The notes beneath the pieces were generated by a model. It was not told where the DNA came from and searched no databases. It worked only from the letters and a program-made list of their open reading frames with translations. 64,000 bases of DNA from Haoranjiania flava (GTDB lineage: Bacteria > Bacteroidota > Bacteroidia > Chitinophagales > Chitinophagaceae), in contig NZ_JAOTPL010000008.1 of the NCBI RefSeq assembly GCF_025631005.1, positions 66,263-130,262 of the forward strand, in the 5' to 3' direction. A program made the position numbers and the translations under genes. Positions 16,120-25,134 of the stretch are shown here, piece by piece. Position 1 is the first letter of the stretch. Every line of letters starts with the position of its first letter.

Positions 16120-18387
16120 TTAATTCGGGATGGTCTTTGAGCCGAATTGTTTGTTAGGCGTTGCGCCCATTTTAAATACCAGTTGTCCGCCTTTGATCAG
16201 GTCTTCATAAGTTATGTATGATTCCTGGTAAGGGCTGCCGTTAAGCTCTACCGATTGGATATAGATATTCTGGTCGGAAAGGTCTACTGCTTCAATGCTG
16301 AGCGTTTTGCCGTTTGCCGTTTTCACACTGGCTTTTTTGAAATGCGGTGTGCCAAACACATATACGCCGCCTGCAGGGTTCACCTGGTAAAAGCCCAGAA
16401 CTGACGATACATACCAGGCGCTCATCTGCCCGCAATCATCATTGCCGATTAATCCATCCTTTTTATCTGTATAAAATTCTTTGGTGATCTTTTTGATCAG
16501 TTCGGCTGTTCTCCATTGCTGCCCGGCATAGGCAAAAAGATAGGGGATATGATGGTTGGGTTCATTACCATGCGCATACATGCCTATCAGCCCTGAAATA
16601 TCGGGAGAAGCATCCTTACCCATATCGCCGTGTACTACGAATAAACTGTCGAGATGAGCAATAAATCGCTCTTTGGTGCCGAAAAGCCCCATCAGGCCGG
16701 TAACGTCCTGGGGTACCAGCCAGGTGTACTGCCATGCGTTTCCTTCTGTATAATCGTCTGCACGATGGGTAGAATGAAAGGGGTTGAAAGGCGTTCTGAA
16801 CTCGCCACTGGCCAATACACCACGCATAAAGCCGGAAGCAGTGTCGAAATATTTTTTATAATATTCCCCTCTTTTTTTGTAGGTTTCATAGTCGGCATTT
16901 TTACCGAGTTTTTTAGCCACTGATGCGATGGCCATATCTGAAATAGCGTATTCAAGCGCTTTTGCTACAGATTCGTTTTCTTTATCTGCGGGTATGTAGC
17001 CCAGTTCTTTTAAAAATTTTACGCCGAAAGAATCTACATTTGCCGAGGTGATCATAGCTTCATAAGCTTTATGCACATCAAAACCCTTCATATCTTTAAG
17101 TATAGCATCTGCTACCACCGGTATAGCGGGGTAGCCTACCATGGTATTGGTTTCGTTGCCCATCAGGTGCCACACGGGAAGTTTACCCTGCTGTTGATAG
17201 ATAGCCAGCATGGAATTAATGAAGTCAGGTGTTTTGTCTGAAGCAATGATGTTCATCAAAGGGTGAAGCGTGCGGTAAGTATCCCACAAACTGAATATGG
17301 AGTAGTTGTTAAATGCAGCTTTGGTATATATTTTTTTGTCTGTGCCCATGTAGCTTTTATCGGCATCATTGAAAAGTACAGGCGCTATCATAGAATGATA
17401 CATGGCTGTGTAAAATATGCGCTTATCGGTCTCGCTGTCGGTTTCAATAGTGATCCTGGAAATGGCATCGTACCATTTTGCCTGTGCCAGGTTTACCACT
17501 TCTGTAAAATTCCAGCTTGAGAGCTCAGTCTGCATATTGTCAAGCGCATTCTGCTCGCTAACCGGTGATACGGCTACTTTTAATTCAACACTATCAATAT
17601 TTTTATCAAAGCTCATCATGCCTCTTACTCTTTTTGCAGTAAGGCTGTTGGTTCCTTTCACAGCGGTGGAATCCAGCACCATAAACTCTTTGATGGGTAC
17701 AGAAGATTTTATAGCAAAGAATACGCGCTGGTCCGGAGCCCAGCCTTTGGAGAAACGATAGCCTGTAACTGTGTATTCATCAACTTTTGCCAGTTTGGAT
17801 TCGTACACGGCGTCCCAGCCGATACCCTGCACCAGGTCAATTGCCACGCGTGCAGTATCTTTTTCTTTAGGGAAAAGGTATTTGTGGTAGCCGACCCTTT
17901 CTGTAGCTGTAAGATGCACGTCTATCTCATTATCTAATAATTTCACGTAATAATAGCCCGGTTCCGCTTTTTCCTGTTGGTGTGAAAAGCTTGAACCATA
18001 GCCGGTGGCAGCATTATCCTGTGTGCGTGGCCGGGTTTTCAATGCTCCTGTATAAGGCATCAGCATAATATCGCCCAGGTCGCCTATACCGGTGCCGCTG
18101 AGGTGCATATGTGAGAAGCCAATGAGTACACTGTCTGAATAATGATATCCTGAACACCAGTCCCAGCCTTTGGTTATTTGTGTTGGGCCTAACTGTACTG
18201 CGCCCCAGGGTACGCTTGCGCCGACAAAAACGTGTCCGTGCCCGTCGGAGCCTATGAACGGATCAATGTATTTTGTCAGGTCCTGTTTGTTGGCGGTACT
18301 ATCGCTGCCGCCTGTATTGCCTGCATTGTTGCACGACATAAAACCCAGCGTAAGCGCCAGTAATAAAACGGATGATAAGGATTTCAT
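16120..18387 (-). CDS. GH92 family glycoside hydrolase (alpha-mannosidase type) lipoprotein
   Basis: This is a calcium-dependent inverting exo-glycosidase; most known GH92 enzymes remove alpha-mannose from glycans. The 755-residue protein has a lipoprotein signal with lipid Cys19 (GFMSC). Its N-terminal beta-sandwich begins KYIDPFIGSDGHGHVFVGASVPWGAVQLGP. The catalytic (alpha/alpha)6 domain carries the GNEPNHHIPYLFAYAG motif near residue 610 (general acid Glu) and GNDDCGQMSAWYV near 650 (metal and base Asp residues). Length and motifs are complete. It is a single-gene unit ending in the terminator at 16067. Likely site is the periplasm or outer membrane. Confidence 0.94.
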   Translation of the reverse strand: MKSLSSVLLLALTLGFMSCNNAGNTGGSDSTANKQDLTKYIDPFIGSDGHGHVFVGASVPWGAVQLGPTQITKGWDWCSGYHYSDSVLIGFSHMHLSGTGIGDLGDIMLMPYTGALKTRPRTQDNAATGYGSSFSHQQEKAEPGYYYVKLLDNEIDVHLTATERVGYHKYLFPKEKDTARVAIDLVQGIGWDAVYESKLAKVDEYTVTGYRFSKGWAPDQRVFFAIKSSVPIKEFMVLDSTAVKGTNSLTAKRVRGMMSFDKNIDSVELKVAVSPVSEQNALDNMQTELSSWNFTEVVNLAQAKWYDAISRITIETDSETDKRIFYTAMYHSMIAPVLFNDADKSYMGTDKKIYTKAAFNNYSIFSLWDTYRTLHPLMNIIASDKTPDFINSMLAIYQQQGKLPVWHLMGNETNTMVGYPAIPVVADAILKDMKGFDVHKAYEAMITSANVDSFGVKFLKELGYIPADKENESVAKALEYAISDMAIASVAKKLGKNADYETYKKRGEYYKKYFDTASGFMRGVLASGEFRTPFNPFHSTHRADDYTEGNAWQYTWLVPQDVTGLMGLFGTKERFIAHLDSLFVVHGDMGKDASPDISGLIGMYAHGNEPNHHIPYLFAYAGQQWRTAELIKKITKEFYTDKKDGLIGNDDCGQMSAWYVSSVLGFYQVNPAGGVYVFGTPHFKKASVKTANGKTLSIEAVDLSDQNIYIQSVELNGSPYQESYITYEDLIKGGQLVFKMGATPNKQFGSKTIPN

Positions 18388-18594
18388 ATTATGATATTTA
18401 ATTTACTTTTTATCACTACTGGTTTTGATGGAAGTCTTAACCGGGATGAGGATACATTTCTCCAGCCGGGCATTGATCTTGTAATTTATTGCTGCATTAT
18501 GCATGCAAATTTTGCTAAAAAATTAATTGTGTAAAATTAATGAAATTTACATTTTAAAAGCTGTATTTTTATCTTCCATGTAAATGCATGTATT

Positions 18595-19020
18595 ATGGAT
18601 AGAAGAGACCTTGTACTGAATTATCTCAGGGAAAAATATTACCAGCCCAATCTTAGCGCTGAAGTAGCGCGCAATCTGGATATGAGTGAAGATGAGCTCA
18701 TTAACAATATTCATCTGATCAACAGGGAAAATAATGGGCTGGTGGTTTTGCGCGAAGGTATGGGTAAGAATAAATATGTTTTGAGCTTACGCCCAAACAG
18801 CGAACAGGAGATCAGCGATTTTTTAAACCGCGGAGGATTTTCCAACGATACGCTTACCCAGGAAGATGAGGCTCCGAAAACCGCTGTTGCTGCGCCTGCT
18901 GTACAGGTAGTAAAGCAGGGTGGTGCGTATAAATGGATTGCTATAGCAGCATTACTATTTTCCCTGGCTGCTTTGGGGTTAAGCGTGTATAATTATCTGC
19001 TGCTGGGAGGATATTTGTAA
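18595..19020 (+). CDS. Hypothetical protein: helix-turn-helix-like N-terminus and C-terminal membrane span
   Basis: I do not recognise the family. The first ~75 residues (MDRRDLVLNYLREKYYQPNLSAEVARNLDMSEDELINNI) read like a winged-helix domain, with helices and a short wing (GLVVLREGMGKNKYVLSL). A linker with Pro/Ala/Val follows, then one hydrophobic span (YKWIAIAALLFSLAALGLSVYNYLLL) near the C-terminus. A membrane-tethered DNA-binding or protein-binding module is possible. The gene stands alone, divergent from the GH92 gene and convergent with a DUF2905 gene 9 bases away. The 207-base gap upstream (18388-18594) should hold both promoters. Confidence 0.7.
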   Translation: MDRRDLVLNYLREKYYQPNLSAEVARNLDMSEDELINNIHLINRENNGLVVLREGMGKNKYVLSLRPNSEQEISDFLNRGGFSNDTLTQEDEAPKTAVAAPAVQVVKQGGAYKWIAIAALLFSLAALGLSVYNYLLLGGYL

Positions 19021-19029
19021 ACACCGGGG

Positions 19030-19254
19030 TTATCCGTTGAACTTGCGGATGATCCACAGTATCAGCGAGATAATGATGCTCAGCAATATCATGGTTGTTA
19101 TTGGAAAATAAAAATTAAAATTCTCCTTTTCCACGCGGATATCGCCTGGCAGCCTGCCTAAGAAATTAAACTTGTTGCCGCCAAAATAGATAACCGCACC
19201 AATGATCACTGCTGCAATGCCTGCTAACATTAAAAATTTTCCTGTTTGTTGCAT
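19030..19254 (-). CDS. DUF2905 domain-containing small membrane protein
   Basis: This 74-residue integral membrane protein has two hydrophobic spans (about 7-25 and 48-68) flanking the conserved GRLPGDIRVEKENFNFYFPI loop, which is diagnostic of DUF2905. No function is established. It lies 88 bases downstream of the ligA stop on the other side and is read in the same direction as ligA's neighbours. Its stop is 9 bases from the stop of the convergent gene. Confidence 0.9.
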   Translation of the reverse strand: MQQTGKFLMLAGIAAVIIGAVIYFGGNKFNFLGRLPGDIRVEKENFNFYFPITTMILLSIIISLILWIIRKFNG

Positions 19255-19342
19255 AATTTGTTTCTGTTTAAAAACTCATTAACGTTTTTAATACCTGGTA
19301 CCAAATCTTCTTAAATAAACATTGGCAGGCGGTTTCGCCAGG

Positions 19343-21430
19343 TTATTCAATTATTTTCAGAAATGCATTTTCTGTAATAATCTTTACAGTGTTGAGCTTT
19401 TTGGCTTTTTCCAACTTGCTTCCCGCTTCTGCGCCAGCAACGAGGTAATTTAACTTAGAGGAAACGCCGCTCAGTATTTTACCGCCTAATGCTTCCACTT
19501 TTTCTTCAGCTTCACTTCTTGTAAGCGCCGTTAATGTGCCGGTGAACAGAAAGGTTGTACCTTCAAAAGGCAGGTCGCCGCTTTTCTTTTCGCTGCTTGC
19601 TTTTGTAAACTGTACCCCTGCGGCTTCCAGTTCCTTCAGCATGGCGATAGTTTCCTCCGTATCAAAGAAATCAACGATGCCTGATGCTACTTTCGGCCCG
19701 ATGTCTTCCAGCTGCATCAGTTGCTCTTCTGTAAAATCTTTCAGCTCCCACAGGCTTTGTACGTTGTTGGCCAGTACTTTTGCAGTTGTTTCGCCTACGT
19801 AGCGTATGCCCAGTGCAAATATGATCCTGTTGAGCGACTGAGTTTTACTTTTCTCAATAGCTTTCTGCAGGTTTTCAATTGATTTTTTGCCGAAACCCGC
19901 TAACTGCGCTATTTTCATAAAGTCGATCCGGTAAATATCAGGTATAGTTTTTAGCAGGCCTAAGTCGTAAAACTTCCGCACATTGGCCTCGCCGAAGCTG
20001 CGGATGTCCATAGCATTTTTGCTTACAAAATGTATCAGCCTTTCCACTACCTGCGCTTCGCAATTGGCATTTACACAGCGCCAAACGCTTTCACCTTCAG
20101 GCTTGTGCAGTTCTGCCCCGCAAACCGGGCAATCTTTTGGGAATATAATGCATCGCTCAGCTCCTGTCCTGGCATCTTTCTGTGCTTTTATAATATTGGG
20201 AATTACGTCGCCTGCCCGCTCTACCAGCACCGTATCCCCAATGCATAAATCTTTTTCGCGAATAATATCTTCATTGAACAATGAAACGGAACTCACCGTT
20301 ACGCCTCCTATAAACACAGGATCTACTTTCGCAACGGGTGTTACAGCGCCGGTTCTTCCCACCTGGAATTCCACCTGGCGCAATACGGTTGTAGCCTGCC
20401 TTGCCTTGAATTTAAAAGCAATGGCCCACCTGGGATGGTGCGAGGTCATGCCTAATTTATCCTGCAAAGCCAGGTTGTTTACTTTCAGCACCATGCCGTC
20501 TATTTCATAGGGCAGTGTATCGCGCATTTCTTCATAATCTGTTACGTGCGCTATCACCTCATCAATGTTTTTATAGACATGCAGTTCTTTCTTGGGCGCG
20601 CGGAAGCCGCAATCCCACAGCATCTGCAGCGATCCGGAATGGGTGGAAAGCGCTTCAGGTTTTGGCCCGGATAAGGTATAATCGCTTACATGGTATAAAA
20701 ATGCATTCAGGTTTCTTTCTGCCACTGCTTTTGAATTTTTCATGCGCAGGCTGCCGCTGGCGGCATTGCGGGGATTGGCCAGTATGGTGCCGCCGGCTGC
20801 CATTACTTTTTCGTTAAAAGCTTCAAAAGATTTTTTGGACATCATCACTTCGCCGCGTATTTCTATCTGCTGGATGTTGTATTTTGAAAATGGGGCCCGC
20901 AGCGGTACGGAGCGTATTTGTTTGATGTTTTGGGTAATGTCTTCCCCGCGGATGCCGTCGCCTCGTGTAGTGCCGCGCACCAGCCTGTCATTTTCGTAGA
21001 TCAGCGAAATGCCGGCGCCGTCAAACTTAGGCTCTACGCTGTATTCAGGCTGATCGGTTTTGGTGCCTTCTTTTACACGCCTGTCCCAATCGCGCAGGTC
21101 TTCTGCGTTGTAGGAATTCTCGAGCGACAGCATAGGCACCAGGTGCGGCACCGTAAGAAAGTCGCCGGTAATGTCTGCGCCCACCCGCTGTGTGGGTGAA
21201 TCGGCGGTAACCAGTTCGGGGTTTTCTTTTTCAAATGCCTGCAATTTTTTGTGGAGCAGATCGTATTCCGTATCTGCAATCATAGGGTCATCAGATACAT
21301 AATACCTGTATTCATGAAAGCGCAGCACATCGCGCAGTTGTTCTACATTCAACTCCGATATTTTCTGTTCGGGCTGTAAAAAAGATTGCGTTTCTCTGGT
21401 ATATAATTGTGCCTGTTCATTTGAATACAT
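19343..21430 (-). CDS. ligA: NAD-dependent DNA ligase
   Basis: This enzyme seals single-strand nicks with 5' phosphate and 3' hydroxyl using NAD+ in replication and repair. The 695-residue protein has the NAD-binding Ia domain (HEYRYYVSDDPMIADTEYD) and the adenylation motif KFDG with nucleophile Lys135. An OB fold follows, then a zinc finger with CPVCGAEL and CVNANCEAQ cysteines (near residues 435-460). Helix-hairpin-helix repeats (AGFGKKSIENL, LEDIGPKVASGIVDFF) and a C-terminal BRCT domain (about 615-695, LPFEGTTFLFTGTLTALTR) complete it. Length is normal. It starts with MYSNEQAQLY; an internal start would lose conserved sequence. Confidence 0.97.
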   Translation of the reverse strand: MYSNEQAQLYTRETQSFLQPEQKISELNVEQLRDVLRFHEYRYYVSDDPMIADTEYDLLHKKLQAFEKENPELVTADSPTQRVGADITGDFLTVPHLVPMLSLENSYNAEDLRDWDRRVKEGTKTDQPEYSVEPKFDGAGISLIYENDRLVRGTTRGDGIRGEDITQNIKQIRSVPLRAPFSKYNIQQIEIRGEVMMSKKSFEAFNEKVMAAGGTILANPRNAASGSLRMKNSKAVAERNLNAFLYHVSDYTLSGPKPEALSTHSGSLQMLWDCGFRAPKKELHVYKNIDEVIAHVTDYEEMRDTLPYEIDGMVLKVNNLALQDKLGMTSHHPRWAIAFKFKARQATTVLRQVEFQVGRTGAVTPVAKVDPVFIGGVTVSSVSLFNEDIIREKDLCIGDTVLVERAGDVIPNIIKAQKDARTGAERCIIFPKDCPVCGAELHKPEGESVWRCVNANCEAQVVERLIHFVSKNAMDIRSFGEANVRKFYDLGLLKTIPDIYRIDFMKIAQLAGFGKKSIENLQKAIEKSKTQSLNRIIFALGIRYVGETTAKVLANNVQSLWELKDFTEEQLMQLEDIGPKVASGIVDFFDTEETIAMLKELEAAGVQFTKASSEKKSGDLPFEGTTFLFTGTLTALTRSEAEEKVEALGGKILSGVSSKLNYLVAGAEAGSKLEKAKKLNTVKIITENAFLKIIE

Positions 21431-21460
21431 ATGTGATTGTTTAAGTTGTCAAATATAAAA

Positions 21461-21494
21461 ACAAAAAGCGCTCAAAGCATAAACTTTGTGCGCT
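21461..21494 (-). terminator. Terminator of the OmpA-like lipoprotein gene
   Basis: In the minus-strand RNA, AGCGC-A-CAAAG pairs with CTTTG-A-GCGCT around a 6-base loop (plus coordinates 21467-21494), followed by TTTTTG. It lies between the OmpA-like stop and the ligA start. Confidence 0.65.
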
Positions 21495-21516
21495 CTGTTA
21501 ACTGTTGTTATTTAAT

Positions 21517-22014
21517 TTATCTGTAGTAAATTATAAATTCTACTCTTCTGTTCAATGCACGTCCTTCCTGGGTATCATTGGTAGCTACAGGATTATTGTC
21601 GGCATAGCCGAATGTGTGCATCCTGTCTCCACGTACGTTTTGCTGTTGCAGGTATTTCTTTACGCTTACTGCACGGTCAAAAGACAGTTTTTCATTGATC
21701 TGTTTGGTGCCTGTGTTGTCGGTATAGCCATTCAGGTCAATCACCGTTCTGGAGTATTTATTCAGGATGCGTGCCATTGCATCGAGTTCGTCCAGCGCGT
21801 TTGGATTCATCTCTGCTGAGCCTACTTTGAAATAAACTGCTTCTGTGAGCATTACTTTTACCCTGTTGTTCATCATGGTTATGTCAATGCCGGGTATAGA
21901 GTTGCGCATACTTTCGATAATAGCTGCCAGGTCTTGCTGTTTCTGTTGTTGAGTGGTTTTACAGGACATAGCTGTCAATGTAACCACGCTTAGTAGTAAT
22001 AGTAGCTTTTTCAT
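21517..22014 (-). CDS. OmpA-family peptidoglycan-binding lipoprotein
   Basis: This is an outer-membrane lipoprotein that should anchor to peptidoglycan. The 165-residue protein has a lipoprotein signal (lipid Cys18, LTAMSC) and an OmpA C-terminal domain (about 60-165). Its motifs are YFKVGSAEMNPNALDELDAMA, LNGYTDNTGTKQINEKLSFDRAVSVKKYL and GYADNNPVATNDTQEGRALNRRVEF, which include the diaminopimelate-contacting Asp and Arg positions. The ATG at 22014 lies in a TATACACATGAAA context that is repeated in the leader array immediately upstream. A terminator follows at 21461. Confidence 0.93.
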   Translation of the reverse strand: MKKLLLLLSVVTLTAMSCKTTQQQKQQDLAAIIESMRNSIPGIDITMMNNRVKVMLTEAVYFKVGSAEMNPNALDELDAMARILNKYSRTVIDLNGYTDNTGTKQINEKLSFDRAVSVKKYLQQQNVRGDRMHTFGYADNNPVATNDTQEGRALNRRVEFIIYYR

Positions 22015-22250
22015 GTGTATATTTTTTATTTTTCTTTATGGTCACATGGAATAGCCTTTATTCATTCGCGGTTGGTATGCAACTTGGCTTATGGCTATTT
22101 CATGTGTATATATTTATTTGTTTTTTCAGTTGCCACATGGAATAACCATTTTTTCATGTGTATATTTTTTATTTTTTCTTTATGGTCACATGGAATAGCC
22201 TTTGTCCATCCGCGGTTGATATGCGGCATTCTTATGGCTAATTTCATGCG
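22015..22250 (-). repeat. Structured leader-repeat array A (three units) upstream of the OmpA-like gene
   Basis: In gene-sense orientation each unit begins TATACACATGAAATAGCC and ends GGCTATTCCATGTG, then an AT-rich spacer leads into the next ATACACATGAAA. Unit 1 has plus-strand arms at 22043-22056 and 22093-22106, with an inner GTTG-gtatg-CAAC hairpin. Unit 2 (from 22134) has lost its inner part. Unit 3 (22187-22200 and 22236-22250) is decayed in its outer arm. The last ATGAAA in the series is the OmpA gene start itself. Beyond 22250, up to lpdA, I see only AT-rich sequence. Confidence 0.8.
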
Positions 22251-22496
22251 TAAGTATTTATGTATATGTTTTTTAGTTTATAATTATCCTGAGAAAGATA
22301 TAGGATGAAGCAACTTGTCAGCTATGTTTTATCCCTCATCTACGCATTATCTATTCTCAATTCTGATTTGTCAATTAACCTCACCTCTCTCCATTTTCTA
22401 ATTTCCTCATTTTCCTTATAAAATGCAATTATCGTTCCAATCTTTTAGTATTAAATTTTTACACATAATTTACCGGCGCCCTATAATAAAAAACAT

Positions 22497-22504
22497 TATT
22501 TTCG
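22497..22504 (+). promoter_or_regulatory. Possible -7 element of lpdA
   Basis: TATTTTCG lies 31 bases before the lpdA ATG and resembles TANNTTTG with one change. No TTTG is seen at the -33 position. The 285 bases from the leader array to lpdA hold nothing else I can name. Confidence 0.25.
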
Positions 22505-22535
22505 CATATTATAAATTCTAAATAAACACTGAAAT

Positions 22536-23945
22536 ATGGCATACGATGTTATCGTTATAGGTAGCGGTCCGGGCGGCTATCCTGCTGCAATCCGTTCTTC
22601 ACAGTTAGGTCTTAAAGTAGCAATCATTGAAAAAGAAAGCCTGGGTGGTATTTGTTTAAATTGGGGATGTATTCCTACCAAAGCTTTGTTGAAAAGCGCA
22701 CAGGTAAATGATTATTTCAAGCATGCAGACTCATATGGTTTGAAAGCTGAAAGAATTGAAGCCGACTTTGAAGCCATCGTAAAAAGAAGCCGTGGTGTAG
22801 CAGACAAAATGAGCAAAGGTGTTCAGTTCCTGATGAAAAAAAATAAGATAGATGTGGTAATGGGCACTGCTGTTTTGAAATCAAAAACACAGGTGGAAGT
22901 AACTGCTGCTGATGGCGGTAAACAAACACTGGAAGCTAAAAATATAGTAATAGCTACAGGCGCCAGAAGCCGTGCGTTGCCCAATCTTCCGCAGGACGGT
23001 AAAAAAATCATCGGCTACCGCGAAGCGCTGGTGCTGCCCAAAAAACCTGAATCTATGGTGGTGGTAGGCTCCGGAGCTATTGGTACAGAGTTTGCCTATT
23101 TTTACAACAGCATCGGCACCAAGGTAACGCTTGTAGAATTCCTGGACAGGATTGTGCCCGTGGAAGATGCAGACGTATCCAAGGAACTGGAAAAGAGTTT
23201 CAGGAAGCAGGGCATTGAAGTAATGACCAGCTCAAGCGTAGAGAAAGTAGATATTCAGGGTGATAAGACCATCTCTACCATTAAATTAAAAGACGGCTCG
23301 GTGAAAACTGTAGAAGCGGAGATCGTGTTGAGCGCTGTGGGTATTGCTGCCAACGTAGAAAACCTGGGACTGGAAGCTTTGGGTATACAGGTTGACAAAG
23401 GCCGCATTACAGTAGATAAATTCCAGCAGACCAGCGTGCCCGGCATATATGCGATAGGAGATTGCACGCCTCATCAGGCTTTGGCACATAAGGCATCTAA
23501 AGAAGGCATTAACGCAGCAGAACATATTGCTTTTATTAATAAAAAGTCTGAACACCAGCCTGAAGGAATTGATTATAACAATATTCCCGGTTGTACATAT
23601 TGCATACCGGAAGTTTCTTCGGTGGGTATGACGGAAGCCCAGGCAAAAGAAGCCGGCTATGAGCTCAAAGTGGGCAAGTTCCCGTTTGTGGCATCCGGCA
23701 AGGCTACGGCAGCGGGCGCTACGGAAGGCTTTGTAAAAGTGATTTACGATGCCAAGTATGGTGAACTGTTGGGCGCACACATGATCGGCTACAACGTTAC
23801 CGAATTGATTGCAGAAGCAGTAGTGGCACGCAAACTGGAAACTACGGCACATGAAATTTTAAATGCCATCCATCCGCATCCGACTATGAGCGAGGCTTTT
23901 AAAGAGGCCACAGCTATGGCTTACGGTGAGGCAACAGATATTTAG
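22536..23945 (+). CDS. lpdA: Dihydrolipoyl dehydrogenase (E3)
   Basis: This FAD flavoprotein re-oxidises dihydrolipoyl groups on E2 subunits of the pyruvate, 2-oxoglutarate and branched-chain dehydrogenase complexes, and of the glycine cleavage system, passing electrons to NAD+. The 469-residue protein starts with the FAD-binding GSGPGGYPAAIR motif (9-20). The redox disulfide is Cys40/Cys45 (GGICLNWGCIPTK), and a second Rossmann motif GSGAIGTEFAYFY lies near 176. The dimerisation domain carries the catalytic His-Glu pair (HPHPTMSEAFKE, near residue 448). It stands apart from E1 and E2 genes, and its terminator lies at 23992. Confidence 0.97.
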   Translation: MAYDVIVIGSGPGGYPAAIRSSQLGLKVAIIEKESLGGICLNWGCIPTKALLKSAQVNDYFKHADSYGLKAERIEADFEAIVKRSRGVADKMSKGVQFLMKKNKIDVVMGTAVLKSKTQVEVTAADGGKQTLEAKNIVIATGARSRALPNLPQDGKKIIGYREALVLPKKPESMVVVGSGAIGTEFAYFYNSIGTKVTLVEFLDRIVPVEDADVSKELEKSFRKQGIEVMTSSSVEKVDIQGDKTISTIKLKDGSVKTVEAEIVLSAVGIAANVENLGLEALGIQVDKGRITVDKFQQTSVPGIYAIGDCTPHQALAHKASKEGINAAEHIAFINKKSEHQPEGIDYNNIPGCTYCIPEVSSVGMTEAQAKEAGYELKVGKFPFVASGKATAAGATEGFVKVIYDAKYGELLGAHMIGYNVTELIAEAVVARKLETTAHEILNAIHPHPTMSEAFKEATAMAYGEATDI

Positions 23946-23991
23946 TTAATGGACAATGGTCAATTGAATGTTGACAATGATAATATAAAGG

Positions 23992-24018
23992 CTGCAACAG
24001 GAATGTTGCAGTTTTTTT
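23992..24018 (+). terminator. Terminator of lpdA
   Basis: CTGCAACA (23992-23999) pairs with TGTTGCAG (24004-24011) around a 4-base loop, followed by TTTTTTT. It lies 46 bases beyond the lpdA stop. Confidence 0.85.
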
Positions 24019-24528
24019 AATATTCTCTAAAGCCAATGGTCAAAAAGAATAATGAAGAATAAAAATCTATGTTATGCAAATACCTTGGTAAGGCTTTATC
24101 CGGTCTTCCTTTGATAAACCTATGTGTTTTACTTTTAGCGCAAAGTTGTAGAATGTAGAAAAGTTTCACAAAGAGAAACCGGGCTCTTCGTTATGTTAGC
24201 GAAGCGCATGACGAAGTACAGATAAATTCAGATTTTAACCCGCTACGGAGAATGTGTACTTTTTCTGATAGCATAAGATTCTTTTAGTTGTTTGCGGCAA
24301 TCGCAAAAGAAGGATTCTGTTTATACAAAGTCCGTAAAGGATAGTTCGCAAAAAAAGAAGTTTTGCTATTTCAGGAGAAGATACCCGGCACTGCCTACGC
24401 TTGTAACCCCTGTGAAAAACTTTTGTGCTTCATTTTTTAATTTTTACCGCAAGTTGCGCAATGAGGCATCAAGTTACACAAAGAAAACTGCAGGAGTATT
24501 TGCCTGTCAGTGATAGTGTTGCAGTTCT
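24019..24528. other. Gene-free stretch with degenerate intergenic repeat remnants
   Basis: About 510 bases without a credible gene. Fragments such as CGCAAAGTTGTAGAATGTAGAAAAG and TTCACAAAGAGAAACC resemble the 'cacgcaaag' intergenic repeats found elsewhere in the window. A 73-codon frame (24292-24513) has an unlikely composition and no start signal, so I do not call it. The stretch lies between the convergent lpdA and the unknown secreted protein gene. Confidence 0.5.
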
Positions 24529-25134
24529 TTACCGGCAATATTTCTCTAAAATCTCCATTACTTTTATAGCAGCTTGCCTGTTGAAGTTCCCGGGGCTATG
24601 TTCTTCAAGGTGTGCAGGTGCATAAAAATGTAAGGCTGTGACGTCGTGTTTACTTAGCAGGTATATGATATATTGCGGGCCATCATTGATTATAAAATAA
24701 GATCTTTTACCGCTTGTATCTTCGCTGTATATATAATTTAAAGGCTCAGACTCCGCACGCCAGATGGTACTATTAATTATTTTCCATTCATTCTGTGTGG
24801 GGCTAACTGTCGAATGCTTTTTAAGGTACTTGTTATTACCAGCTTCGGTTTTGCTATACTCTGCAGAAAGTTCCGTTTGTTGCATGCCGCTTATATGCTT
24901 ATTGTCGCGCCGGTAAAAAGAATATGGGTTTTGGTAAGAAAAGAAATCAATATTATTTTCATTTTTGGCAATAATTTTTAGATTAAATTCCTGTGACCAG
25001 GATGAATAATTGTACACCGCAATTGTTGTGTCATAATTCTGTTGCAGCCAGTTTTTTAATTTACTTTTTTCAAATTGACCGAAGCCTACAATATTCATAA
25101 TAAGCAAGCATATGGCTAAAAATAATATTTTCAT
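24529..25134 (-). CDS. Secreted protein of unknown function
   Basis: I do not recognise the family. The open frame runs back to 25197, but I choose the ATG at 25134. From there the protein begins MKILFLAICLLIMNIVGFGQ, a clean signal peptide, and the start context ACACACATGAAA matches the leader-repeat-associated starts. The 201-residue product has a Tyr/Asn/Ser-rich exported region (NYSSWSQEFNLKIIAKNENN, then SYFINDGPQYIIYLLSKHDVTALHFYAP) without obvious catalytic motifs. The residues upstream of the chosen start are simply a translation of the leader repeat (SWLFHVATEK). It is the downstream gene of the five-unit array B. Confidence 0.7.
   Translation of the reverse strand: MKILFLAICLLIMNIVGFGQFEKSKLKNWLQQNYDTTIAVYNYSSWSQEFNLKIIAKNENNIDFFSYQNPYSFYRRDNKHISGMQQTELSAEYSKTEAGNNKYLKKHSTVSPTQNEWKIINSTIWRAESEPLNYIYSEDTSGKRSYFIINDGPQYIIYLLSKHDVTALHFYAPAHLEEHSPGNFNRQAAIKVMEILEKYCR

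Noticed and set aside
22015..22310. Plus-strand 97-codon frame through leader array A
   Set aside because: It is a translation of the repeats, not conserved in other arrays, and has no start signal.
24292..24513. 73-codon frame after lpdA
   Set aside because: Composition is that of intergenic repeat remnants and no start signal is present.
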